Part shown: one piece after another, positions 46,984-55,388 of the stretch
Numbering within the stretch: the first letter of the stretch is position 1
Layout of the letters: each line of letters opens with the position of its first letter
Source of the DNA: Pseudoalteromonas distincta
Lineage (GTDB): Bacteria > Pseudomonadota > Gammaproteobacteria > Enterobacterales > Alteromonadaceae
DNA length: 64,000 bases
Direction of reading: 5' to 3'
Assembly: GCF_000814675.1 (NCBI RefSeq)
Contig: NZ_JWIG01000001.1
Coordinates: 384,471 to 448,470 of the forward strand
Notes under the pieces: generated by a model
Told to the model about the DNA's origin: nothing
Seen by the model: the letters and a program-made list of their open reading frames with translations, nothing else
Database searches by the model: none
Position numbers and translations under genes: made by a program

Positions 46984-48998
46984 TTACGTGCCCTGCTTAA
47001 TTTAAATGATCGGTTTATTTTAAGGGCGCCAAATCCCAATAATAAAATACAACCTAGCAATATATGTAACCTGCTTTGCCCATCGGTTTGCGGTAAGCGC
47101 ATTGCCATACCTTGCGGTACTGCATTAGTAGCTTGCGCCGTTTGCTCTGCCACTTCTTTTATTTGAGTTTGTTCAATCGCTATAAAAGCAGTAAACGGGC
47201 TAAGTAATTGATGAGTAAGCGCAAGCTCCTGTACTTCACCTTTAACTACACTTTGCTCGTTGTATAAAAGTAATGACTTGATTTTTTGGCGCGCCCACAG
47301 TTTTGCTATACCTTGAGCGCTTGAGCTATTTTGTGTACTTAATTTAATACTTAAAGGCCCTTGTGCTGTTTGCCCAGCAAGTACCACACTTTTAGCATTA
47401 TTAAGTTTTATAGCGACCATAATAGGCTCGCCAAAATATAAATCAGGTAGTGGTGATGGCCAAAAATCTAAGTTGTTACCGCTTTCATCGCTTAGCGCCA
47501 AATTAGTAATAGCCGGATGTGCAAGCTTATCAAACAACTGCTGCATTTTAGGTTGCACCTCGCTTGTGCTGCCTATAAACGTAAATGAGCCCTTACCGAC
47601 ATCTGCCGCTCGGCGCATAAAAAAGCTGTTAGGTGCGCTGCCAATACCCACTGTAAATAAGCGGCTATCACCTAATTTATTTTGAATATTTTTAAATAAT
47701 GCATCTTCATTACTTACGCTACCATCAGTTAAAAATACAACTTGGCGTACAAAACCATCAAACTCGCTGCCATCAAGTACGGCATTAAGCGCACCTTGTA
47801 TTTCTGTGCCGCCGTCGGCTTCTAGGCTATAAATAAATCGCTCTGCACGGCGTAAATTAAAGTCACTGGCTATAAGTGGTTTATCGCTCATTGGAGTCAC
47901 TATGTTGTCAAAACCAATAATGTTAAAGCTGTCGTCGCTATCAAGTAATGACAGTGCATAAAACAACGCTTTTTTAGCTTGCTCCATAGATTGCCCGTGC
48001 ATAGAGCCTGACGTATCAACTACAAATACCATTTCGCGAGGTAAGCGTTGAGTTTGTGTAAAATGATCCCCTGGTGGCATTAGCATAGCAAGCCCGTATC
48101 GGTCACCATTTTCAAACTGCTGAGTAAAAAATGCAGCTTGAGCTTGCTCTTTTTGCAGCGGTTTAAACTCAAGTACAAAGTCGCGATTAACTGTATTTGT
48201 CTCATTTAACGCTATTTTATATTGTCCAAACGCGGTGTTTTGCACATCAACATTATGAAATTTAGAATTGATATCCACCAGCTCTAAGCCTACGTCTATA
48301 TCAATGTTTAAGCTAAATTGGCTGCTTGGTACGTTATCATTTTGATTACTGCTTTGAATGCTGTAAACAGGGCTTAACCATCCCGTTGGGAGTGAGTTAA
48401 CATGCGTTTGGTTCTGAGTACTCACCTCAACCTCACCACTAATCGCGTGATAACGCGGTGTAATGGTAGTAGGAAACCTAATAGCGAATGTACCGCTGCT
48501 GTAATCAATTATTTCTTGATACTCAAGCTCAATAATCACTTGCTCACCAGGGCCAATATTTGCCACATTAGTAATAAACATATTGGCGCGTTGCTGGCGT
48601 ACAAGGGCCGCTTGGTTACCTGCTTTTTTAGCCTCCTCGTATTTTTTTTCGGCTTCCACTTTTTTATCAATTTGGCCTTTAATGACTCGCTCACCTATAC
48701 GCATTGTCATGGCGTGCACAGCGCTTTCATCTGGCAATGGAAAAACGTAGCGCGCGTTAACTGCAAACGGGTTTTCGTTTTGATAGGTTTGCGTTACTAC
48801 AACATGATTAATTAGGCCGGTTAAGGTCATATTGGCGTCGCTTTTTAATATTATTGCGGGGCCTGCTGGCGCACCATTGCTATCAAAAAGTTCTAACTTG
48901 GGTGATTGCGCTTGGCTTTTAAAGCTCGCTAACAGCACAATCGCTATGAATATAAAAATGCTTACTTTAGTAAGCATTTTGGTTGGTTTACTCAACAT
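46980..48998 (-). CDS. Sortase target protein with VIT and von Willebrand A domains
   Basis: The dedicated substrate of the adjacent sortase. 672 residues: signal peptide (FIFIAIVLLASFKSQAQ), a VIT domain (about 45-170, NENPFAVNARYVFPLPDESAVHAM), and a vWA domain with the complete metal-ion-dependent adhesion site start VVDTSGSMHG near residue 325. The C-terminus is a tripartite sorting signal: LPQTDG (635-640), the helix LHILLGCILLLGFGAL, and the basic tail RSFKLSRARK. The motif reads LPQTD rather than LPxTG, so the residue after the scissile threonine is Asp. It is probably displayed on the outer surface or held in the periplasm; its ligand is not known. Confidence 0.92.
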   Translation of the reverse strand: MLSKPTKMLTKVSIFIFIAIVLLASFKSQAQSPKLELFDSNGAPAGPAIILKSDANMTLTGLINHVVVTQTYQNENPFAVNARYVFPLPDESAVHAMTMRIGERVIKGQIDKKVEAEKKYEEAKKAGNQAALVRQQRANMFITNVANIGPGEQVIIELEYQEIIDYSSGTFAIRFPTTITPRYHAISGEVEVSTQNQTHVNSLPTGWLSPVYSIQSSNQNDNVPSSQFSLNIDIDVGLELVDINSKFHNVDVQNTAFGQYKIALNETNTVNRDFVLEFKPLQKEQAQAAFFTQQFENGDRYGLAMLMPPGDHFTQTQRLPREMVFVVDTSGSMHGQSMEQAKKALFYALSLLDSDDSFNIIGFDNIVTPMSDKPLIASDFNLRRAERFIYSLEADGGTEIQGALNAVLDGSEFDGFVRQVVFLTDGSVSNEDALFKNIQNKLGDSRLFTVGIGSAPNSFFMRRAADVGKGSFTFIGSTSEVQPKMQQLFDKLAHPAITNLALSDESGNNLDFWPSPLPDLYFGEPIMVAIKLNNAKSVVLAGQTAQGPLSIKLSTQNSSSAQGIAKLWARQKIKSLLLYNEQSVVKGEVQELALTHQLLSPFTAFIAIEQTQIKEVAEQTAQATNAVPQGMAMRLPQTDGQSRLHILLGCILLLGFGALKINRSFKLSRARK

Positions 48999-49034
48999 AA
49001 AATCACTCCATCGAACGCTTTGTTTTAAATAGTT

Positions 49035-49766
49035 TTAGTTACTCGCCGTTTGGCCATTTACAGGGTTCATTGAGCGAGTGGTAAGCGTTACGCGTCTATC
49101 AAAAAAGTTATCTTCCACCGTGTTGCTGTTAGCCAATGTTTGCTGCTCGCCAAATGCCTGCGTACTTAAGCGTTTGTGGCTCACGCCGTGTTTTATTAAA
49201 TAGCTTTGCACGGCATTTACACGCGCTTTAGAAAGTAAAAGGTTGGCTTGCTTATCGCCGCGTTGATCGGCAAAGCCACTTAAATCAAGTGCGAGTTGTG
49301 GTTGGTTGTTTAACAAGGTAACGAGTTGGTCTAACTGCAGCGCAAAATGCGGGGCAATAACACTTGAACCTGTTTTAAATTGCACCGTCATCGCCAATAA
49401 GTTATTAATTTGAACTTGAGTTAACTGCTCATTTTGATTGGCAAGCACTTCTAGCTGTTGCTCTAACATATTATTGTGGTTAAGCACGTGTTGGTAATCG
49501 CTGGTTTTTTCTTTCATGACCGTAATTGCACGCTCTTGCTCTGCAATTTTGTTATCAGCTACTTTTGAATCACCTATTAAGCCACCGGCAAATGCCCCAA
49601 TAAACGCACCAATTGGTCCGCCCACTACGCCGCCAATAATAGCGCCTGCACCTAGCCCAATAGCCGTTTCTTTATGGGCTTCTTTTGATGGCGTGTTAGA
49701 TGTTGAGGCAATTGCTGGAGTACAAAAACTAGCAACGAGTGTTAACGCAATTAATGTCTTCTTCAT
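49035..49766 (-). CDS. pdsO: OmpA-family protein PdsO of the sortase system
   Basis: 243 residues: signal peptide ending near Ala20, a glycine-zipper segment (GAGAIIGGVVGGPIGAFIGAFAGG, residues about 38-65, no longer run quoted), a coiled coil rich in Gln and Asn, then an OmpA C-terminal peptidoglycan-binding domain with LDLSGFADQRGDKQANLLLSKARVNAV. The same combination upstream of sortase and target genes is known as PdsO. It lies 36 bp before the target gene on the same strand and diverges from pdsR. Confidence 0.87.
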   Translation of the reverse strand: MKKTLIALTLVASFCTPAIASTSNTPSKEAHKETAIGLGAGAIIGGVVGGPIGAFIGAFAGGLIGDSKVADNKIAEQERAITVMKEKTSDYQHVLNHNNMLEQQLEVLANQNEQLTQVQINNLLAMTVQFKTGSSVIAPHFALQLDQLVTLLNNQPQLALDLSGFADQRGDKQANLLLSKARVNAVQSYLIKHGVSHKRLSTQAFGEQQTLANSNTVEDNFFDRRVTLTTRSMNPVNGQTASN

Positions 49767-49970
49767 GATTTGATCCTTAAACTTACTTTTTAATTTGTGA
49801 TGTTTTGTTTTGATGGGTGTATTAAAACAAGCTCAAGTGGCAGCAAAGGGGATCAAAAATGGCAAACTGCTGAGCAATTGTGGCAAAAAAGTGGCAATTG
49901 CCTTTTTAACCTTACTTAGCTTAAAAACTTCGATATAGTGCACAACAGAGCCGATAGGATAATGATTAAA

Positions 49971-50660
49971 ATGAAAAAAATAGCCATCGTTGAAGATGAA
50001 CCCGCAATCCGCGAAAACTACATAGAAATGCTGAGCGCACAGGGCTACCAAGTAAGTGGCTTTGAAAATCGCGCCAGCGCTGAAGCTGCATTTAAAAACG
50101 CCCTGCCCGATTTAGCCATTGTTGATATTGGCCTAGGCCATGAAATAGATGGTGGTTTTTTACTGTGCCAAACATTGCGTTCGCTTTCTAAAACACTGCC
50201 TATTATTTTTTTAACCGCCCGCGATAGCGAAATAGATACTGTATGCGGCCTGCGCATGGGCGCCGACGACTACCTAACAAAAGACATAAGCTTGGCTCAC
50301 TTGGCTGCACGTATTGGTGCGCTGTTTCGCCGAATGGAAGCACTTGAACAACCCGCTGATGCAAACGCCCTCATAACACGCGGGCAGTTAACGCTCGACA
50401 CGCAACGTATGCAGGTATTTTGGCAGCAACAATTAGTTGATTTAACCGTAACCGAATTTTGGATGCTGCATTCACTCGCCCAGCGACCAGGCCATGTTAA
50501 AAGCCGTAACGATTTAATGAGCGATGCAAAAATTTATGTAGACGACAGCACTATTACTTCACACGTAAAACGTATTCGTAAAAAGTTTATAGCACTCGAT
50601 AGCACCTTTGATTGTATAGATACTGTGTACGGTATGGGCTATCGGTGGGAACAACACTAA
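49971..50660 (+). CDS. pdsR: Sortase-system response regulator PdsR
   Basis: OmpR/PhoB-type regulator of 229 residues. The receiver starts IAIVEDEPAIRENY and has its phosphoacceptor at Asp52 (AIVDIGLG) with Lys in DDYLTKD; the C-terminal winged helix ends RIRKKFIALDSTFDCIDTVYGMGYRW. In-frame GTG (49938) and ATG (49962) codons lie upstream, but the ATG at 49971 begins MKKIAIVEDE and has AGGA 11 bases before it. It probably controls the divergent pdsO-target-sortase genes. Confidence 0.92.
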   Translation: MKKIAIVEDEPAIRENYIEMLSAQGYQVSGFENRASAEAAFKNALPDLAIVDIGLGHEIDGGFLLCQTLRSLSKTLPIIFLTARDSEIDTVCGLRMGADDYLTKDISLAHLAARIGALFRRMEALEQPADANALITRGQLTLDTQRMQVFWQQQLVDLTVTEFWMLHSLAQRPGHVKSRNDLMSDAKIYVDDSTITSHVKRIRKKFIALDSTFDCIDTVYGMGYRWEQH

Positions 50661-52798
50661 TGCTACGATTTGGTCTGCGCAGTAAATTTATATTACTTTC
50701 ATGTTTTTTGTTTTTGCTGCCGTGGCTTGGCTACGAGTACGTATGGGAAATGGAAAAGTTTTTACGCCAAGGCCAAGAAAAAACCCTCGTAGGCACTACT
50801 CGCGCACTTGCTACCGCATTACATGAGCGCCCTGCATTATTTGACGAGCAAACCAACTTTTTAGACCAAGTTGTAAAAGGTCGCGATTTATACGCTTATA
50901 ATCTTAAAAACCCTATTCAGCTCGACGGTAAACTTAACGATTGGGACAGCTATCAACCGCTATTTTGGCATTACGACAAGCGCTACTTACAAAAAACAGA
51001 TAACAAACATCAAGCCAGTGACTTATCGTTCGATCACATGGTAGGAAAGTTTGATAACTACTTATACGCCGTATTTAAAGTAACCGACAATACCCTTATT
51101 TATCGCGCTAAAAATAGCTTAAGCATTACCAATAACGATTATTTACAAATTGGCTTAAAAACGCCTAACGGCCAGTTTAATACTTACATTATTGCGCCGC
51201 GCCAAGATGGCTGGGTTAATGCGTTTGATGCAAATACCAAAGCCCCTTTTACAAAAATTCAGGGCTATTTTGAAAGTACTGAATCAGGTTATAACGTAGA
51301 GCTGCGCTTTCCTATTAGCATGCTAGGCAACAAACTTGGCTTTGCTATTGTTGACGTTGATAATAAAGAGGCATTATTAGAGCCTAAAATAATGTCGACC
51401 TCAAACTTAAATAACCCAAACGATTTGGGCTCGGTATTAGTCCCTTCCCCAGAAATTAGCCGTATTTTAAAAGGTATGGGCCACAGTGGTAGCCGCATTT
51501 GGGTGGTTGATAACCATCATCGTGTACTTGCGCAATCGGGTACTATTCAAAATGCAGATGGCGTATGGGCTGATGGGCTTGCTAATAAAGCACCTGAAAC
51601 TTGGTGGCAACGCTTTGAGCAAAATTACTTACACCCAATTTACTATAAAATATTAACGCGCCCCGAAAATGAGTTTTTAGATACCCTGCACGATGTAGCC
51701 TCTATGCAGGGCACACATTTAGCGAAAGCATTAAAAGGACAACCAGCATCGTCTTGGCGATTAACACCCGACAGTAAAGCCGTTATTTTATCGGCCGCTT
51801 ACCCTATTTGGATTCAAGACCAAGTAATTGGCGCGGTAATAGCAGAGGAAACCACAAACGGCGTACGTACGCTGCGTAACAAGTCACTTGAAAAACTCTT
51901 TAACGTTATTTTAGCTGTGATGCTAATTGGTACTGTCACCTTGTTCTTTTTTGCCTCACGTATATCGAACCGAATTAGGCGGCTGCGCGATACAGCTGAG
52001 CAAGCAATTGATGCACAAGGGCGTGTTACTGGCAGTATTAATTACAGCGACGCTAACGATGAAATTGGCGACCTGTCTCGTAGTTTTTCAAACATTGTGA
52101 GCCGACTTGGTGGCTATACCGATTACTTAGAGAATATGTCGTCGCGGTTGTCGCATGAGCTGCGAACGCCGGTTGCCGTAGTGCGCTCGTCACTCGAGAA
52201 CTTACAAAGCTTGCCACAAAACGAGCTGAGTCAAAAATACCTTGATCGCGCCAGCGAAGGCGTTGAACGCTTAGGTAAAATAATAACCACCATGAGCGAA
52301 GCCACTCGCCTTGAGCAGAGTATTCAAAGCAACGAGCCTGAGCCTTTTTATTTACAAAAAGTAATAAATGGCTGTATGCAAGGCTATCAGCTTACTTACC
52401 CAAACCAGTTATTTACGCTTGATGTATGCCAAAACAAATTACCAATGCAAGGTGCACCGGAGTTTATAGCTCAGCTGCTTGATAAACTTATTAATAACGC
52501 GCTGGAGTTCAGTGAAGCCAATACGGCTATTAATGTAAGCCTAAAGCAGAGCGAAAACAAAGCAACATTAACAGTGAGGAACACAGGCCCTGCTTTACCC
52601 GAAGGGTTAACTGAGCATATTTTTGATTCAATGGTGTCGGTACGTAGCCAGCAAATGCAGCAACAGCCACATTTGGGATTAGGGCTTTATATTGTAAGGC
52701 TGGTGTGCGACTACCACAAAGGCAGTGTAACCGCGCAAAACAACGAACAAGGTGATGGTGTCGTGTTTACCGTAACACTGCCGTTAGCTAATGGTTAG
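50660..52798 (+). CDS. pdsS: Sortase-system sensor histidine kinase PdsS
   Basis: 712 residues. Helix near 8-28, a periplasmic sensor of about 400 residues that includes an immunoglobulin-like, carbohydrate-binding-type segment (IQLDGKLNDWDSYQPLFW and YNVELRFPISML, as in CBM9-like sensor domains), helix near 415-435, HAMP, HisKA with His499 in RLSHELRTPVAV, and a HATPase with LGLGLYIV. The ATG at 50660 overlaps the pdsR stop (TAATG) and has GGGA 10 bases upstream, so it is preferred to an upstream TTG. Signal unknown; the CBM9-like part hints at a sugar or cell-wall ligand. Confidence 0.92.
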   Translation: MLRFGLRSKFILLSCFLFLLPWLGYEYVWEMEKFLRQGQEKTLVGTTRALATALHERPALFDEQTNFLDQVVKGRDLYAYNLKNPIQLDGKLNDWDSYQPLFWHYDKRYLQKTDNKHQASDLSFDHMVGKFDNYLYAVFKVTDNTLIYRAKNSLSITNNDYLQIGLKTPNGQFNTYIIAPRQDGWVNAFDANTKAPFTKIQGYFESTESGYNVELRFPISMLGNKLGFAIVDVDNKEALLEPKIMSTSNLNNPNDLGSVLVPSPEISRILKGMGHSGSRIWVVDNHHRVLAQSGTIQNADGVWADGLANKAPETWWQRFEQNYLHPIYYKILTRPENEFLDTLHDVASMQGTHLAKALKGQPASSWRLTPDSKAVILSAAYPIWIQDQVIGAVIAEETTNGVRTLRNKSLEKLFNVILAVMLIGTVTLFFFASRISNRIRRLRDTAEQAIDAQGRVTGSINYSDANDEIGDLSRSFSNIVSRLGGYTDYLENMSSRLSHELRTPVAVVRSSLENLQSLPQNELSQKYLDRASEGVERLGKIITTMSEATRLEQSIQSNEPEPFYLQKVINGCMQGYQLTYPNQLFTLDVCQNKLPMQGAPEFIAQLLDKLINNALEFSEANTAINVSLKQSENKATLTVRNTGPALPEGLTEHIFDSMVSVRSQQMQQQPHLGLGLYIVRLVCDYHKGSVTAQNNEQGDGVVFTVTLPLANG

Positions 52799-53065
52799 GG
52801 CTGTATTTATACCGTTATATTTATAGCCACTGCATTATATGCAAATAGTAAGTACGTAATAAATTAAATTCAGCTGTATATTTTTAGTTAAAAAGAGTTA
52901 CTTTAATTTACCTTAACTCCATATAAATTAACAAATAAACTCCTCTCATCCCTTAAAACCTGCCGGTTACAATTTAGTACAACTTCAAATGTAACTATTC
53001 ACTTTTTATTCAGTCGAATGACCATACCCTACATCATATTAAAGTATTAAATTGAAGGAATACTC

Positions 53066-53230
53066 ATGAAACCATCACTAGAGCGTGAAGAACTAGACTT
53101 TATTTTTGACTTATACTGGCCCTCTAAAAAGCCCAAGTCTGAAGAGGTAAAACCAAAAAACACCAATTACAAAGAGCTAAGAAAGCACGACGCGACTAAA
53201 AACCAAGGCGTATCGCACTACTTAGTCTAA
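53066..53230 (+). CDS. Small 54-residue protein of unknown function
   Basis: ATG at 53066 preceded by GAAGGAA, a strong ribosome binding site 5 to 7 bases away; stop TAA at 53228-53230. The product begins MKPSLEREELDFIFDLYWPS and is then rich in Lys, Glu and Pro, ending GVSHYLV. It is soluble, with no signal or helix. It fits neatly into the gap between pdsS and the convergent cca stop (5 bp away). No family recognised, but the ribosome binding site and the codon use similar to neighbours argue that it is real. Confidence 0.6.
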   Translation: MKPSLEREELDFIFDLYWPSKKPKSEEVKPKNTNYKELRKHDATKNQGVSHYLV

Positions 53231-53235
53231 TTTTA

Positions 53236-54486
53236 TTACGCTTGGGACTTCTCATGTTCTAAAAATGCTTTAATACAGTTTATTTCTGCAAGTTTTACTT
53301 CTTCGCCTATTTCAGGGCCTTTTTTGCCATTTTTAAGTGCATCTTGCACTACTTGTTTCTTATCCATTTTTTGCAGTTCAGTATGAATTGCTCGCAGCTT
53401 AGCTGCTTGCGGGTATGGCTTATCGACCAGTGTTTCACCACGCCCTTGTGCATCACATTGGCATGCTTGGGTAAACGCTATAAAACGTTCTGGGTGTACC
53501 AACGCATTTAAGTTAGTCACTATTAGCTTGTGAATGGTTTGCGGCCTTAACTGATCAATTGTATGGCAAAGGGTGTGATTATCACTGGTGAGTACGCCAA
53601 CATCACGAAAACGGTTAGGCACTTTTAAGCGCTCACAAAACGCCTCAATAACTGCAACACCTTCGCGTTCGTGCCCACGTAGGTTTCCATGCTTTTTAAA
53701 ACTAAGCGCTTTTCCAAAATCATGGGTAAGTGCAGCAAAACGTGCTTCTAAGTTAAAATTTAAATCGGCTGCACGCCTAAGTACCAACATAGTATGCACA
53801 AACACATCCCCTTCAGGATGATGGTTTGCCGGTTGCGGTACATTAACCATGCGCTCAAGTTCTGGAAAAATACCTAAACCTTGCAGTGCTTCAAAATAAA
53901 GCTCAGGGTGCTTTTCACCCAGTGCTTTTTCAGTTTCAAGCCACACGCGCTCAGGTACTAAATGATTTAGCTCACCTTTATTTTTAAGCTCGCGCATTAA
54001 TGCATAGGTACTTGGGTGAATACGCCAATCACTGCCATAGCGCGCTAAAAAACGGGCAATACGCAGTACTCGAACAGGGTCTTCTACAAATGCCTCAGTG
54101 GTGTGGCGCAGTGTTTTATTTTGTAAGTCAGTTTGGCCATTAAACGGGTCAATAATATTACCGTGTTCATCAAGCGCCATTGAATTTATGGTCAAATCGC
54201 GCCTTGCTAAATCTTCTTCGAGCGTTACCGTTGGGCTGGCATCAACTACAAAGCCAGTATAGCCTTTGCCACTTTTACGCTCTGTGCGCCCTAGTGCATA
54301 TTCTTCTTTTGTTTTTGGGTGTAAGTAAACCGGAAAGTCACTACCTATTGGCACAAAACCAAGCGATTCCATCGTTTTTGGTGTTTCCCCAATCACTACA
54401 TAGTCGTTATCTTTTGATTTTATATTTAGCAGTTTGTCGCGCACTGCACCGCCAACGAGGTAAACTTGTTTTAAGTTACTTTTCAC
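53236..54486 (-). CDS. cca: CCA-adding enzyme (multifunctional CCA protein)
   Basis: Adds or repairs the 3' CCA of tRNAs. Nucleotidyltransferase head with YLVGGAVRDKLL, RRDLTINSMALDEHG and the RIARFLARYG region; the C-terminal HD domain (VFVHTMLVLRRAADLNFNLEARFAALTHDFGKAL) gives the phosphohydrolase activity of the long gammaproteobacterial enzyme. 416 residues compares with 412 in E. coli. Confidence 0.95.
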   Translation of the reverse strand: MKSNLKQVYLVGGAVRDKLLNIKSKDNDYVVIGETPKTMESLGFVPIGSDFPVYLHPKTKEEYALGRTERKSGKGYTGFVVDASPTVTLEEDLARRDLTINSMALDEHGNIIDPFNGQTDLQNKTLRHTTEAFVEDPVRVLRIARFLARYGSDWRIHPSTYALMRELKNKGELNHLVPERVWLETEKALGEKHPELYFEALQGLGIFPELERMVNVPQPANHHPEGDVFVHTMLVLRRAADLNFNLEARFAALTHDFGKALSFKKHGNLRGHEREGVAVIEAFCERLKVPNRFRDVGVLTSDNHTLCHTIDQLRPQTIHKLIVTNLNALVHPERFIAFTQACQCDAQGRGETLVDKPYPQAAKLRAIHTELQKMDKKQVVQDALKNGKKGPEIGEEVKLAEINCIKAFLEHEKSQA

Positions 54487-54618
54487 TTTATTCCCAATAA
54501 CACTTGCCCAATTGTTTGACGCTAATCATATCATTAATTAAAAAATTCTGCGGTATTTGCCAAGCTTAAGTAAGCTCATTACAATGGCGCATTATTTTTA
54601 GCTATAGCCTCACAATTA

Positions 54619-54846
54619 ATGAAAAACCATTCATCAAAAAAAGAACTCATGTTACTACCCATTTTATTAGTGGTTATTTTGATGTGTGTGGCGGGTCACT
54701 TTTTACTACAAGCAAATTTTCAAGACAGTAATGTGGTTGAATACATGTTGGCAGCACTGCCGTTTGCTATGTTTGGGTTGGTTATTGTGGCGTTTAAAAT
54801 GGCGGCTAAAAGCGAAAAAGATGAGCAAAACGAGCAGGATTCTTAA
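54619..54846 (+). CDS. Small two-helix inner-membrane protein
   Basis: 75 residues: a basic start, helix LMLLPILLVVILMCVAGHFLL, a polar loop, helix MLAALPFAMFGLVIVAFKM, and an acidic Glu/Asp/Gln tail. No family recognised. It stands between cca and the DUF1543 gene on the opposite strand from both. A strong terminator overlaps its stop, which supports it as an expressed gene. Confidence 0.7.
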   Translation: MKNHSSKKELMLLPILLVVILMCVAGHFLLQANFQDSNVVEYMLAALPFAMFGLVIVAFKMAAKSEKDEQNEQDS

Positions 54847-54853
54847 TCCTGCT
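54833..54853 (+). terminator. Terminator overlapping the stop of the small membrane protein gene
   Basis: AGCAGGATT-CTT-AATCCTGCT, a 9-bp stem with 3-base loop followed by TTATCTTTTT. The TAA stop lies in the loop and right arm. Confidence 0.82.
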
Positions 54854-54879
54854 TTATCTTTTTAGAGCGCTCTATTTAT

Positions 54880-55380
54880 TTAAAGTACGTGGTACCCAAA
54901 CCAATCTGGTTTAATTGCTTGAGCTTGCCCACTAGGCGTGAGCTTAATGTTTAGCTGGCTGTCGAGTAAATCAATGGCAAAGCAATCGTCTACATCATGT
55001 AAATCATCTTTATGAATATGACTAAGCCCTGCGAGCAAATCGTTTTTAGCGCGCTCTTTAGCTTCATGGCTACTGCTTGCAACATACAGTGCAAAGTCAT
55101 GTTGCTCAGCCATGGAATCACTTCTGTAAGCGCCTAAATTTACAAAATAGAGTTGTTTATTTTGCTCCACATAGCTATCAACAACTTCTACTTTAAAGCC
55201 ATCAATATGATTAATTGCCATGTAGCTATCCATGTGAACACTACTTCTGTCGCCTACCCATTGGCTTTTTAACTTTGAGTAGGTTTGCTCTATATTCTCC
55301 CCTACTACAAAGCGAATATCGTGCATTTCAATGTGGCAACCTTGAATCCGGCCACCTAAATACACCATAAATAACTGCAT
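54880..55380 (-). CDS. DUF1543-domain protein
   Basis: 166 residues starting MQLFMVYLGGRIQGCHIEMHD, the hallmark of the DUF1543 family, and containing VGENIEQTYSKLKSQWVG and LYFVNLGAYRSDSMAEQHDFALYVASSSHEAKERAK, where the second half repeats the pattern of the first. The function of the family is unknown. It is 8 bp after glrR on the same strand, so it may ride on the glrK-qseG-glrR transcript. Confidence 0.85.
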   Translation of the reverse strand: MQLFMVYLGGRIQGCHIEMHDIRFVVGENIEQTYSKLKSQWVGDRSSVHMDSYMAINHIDGFKVEVVDSYVEQNKQLYFVNLGAYRSDSMAEQHDFALYVASSSHEAKERAKNDLLAGLSHIHKDDLHDVDDCFAIDLLDSQLNIKLTPSGQAQAIKPDWFGYHVL

Positions 55381-55388
55381 GCTTTTCC

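Noticed and set aside
48402-48815. 137-codon ORF antisense to the sortase target gene
   Set aside because: Shadow of the real gene; no domain or start signal.
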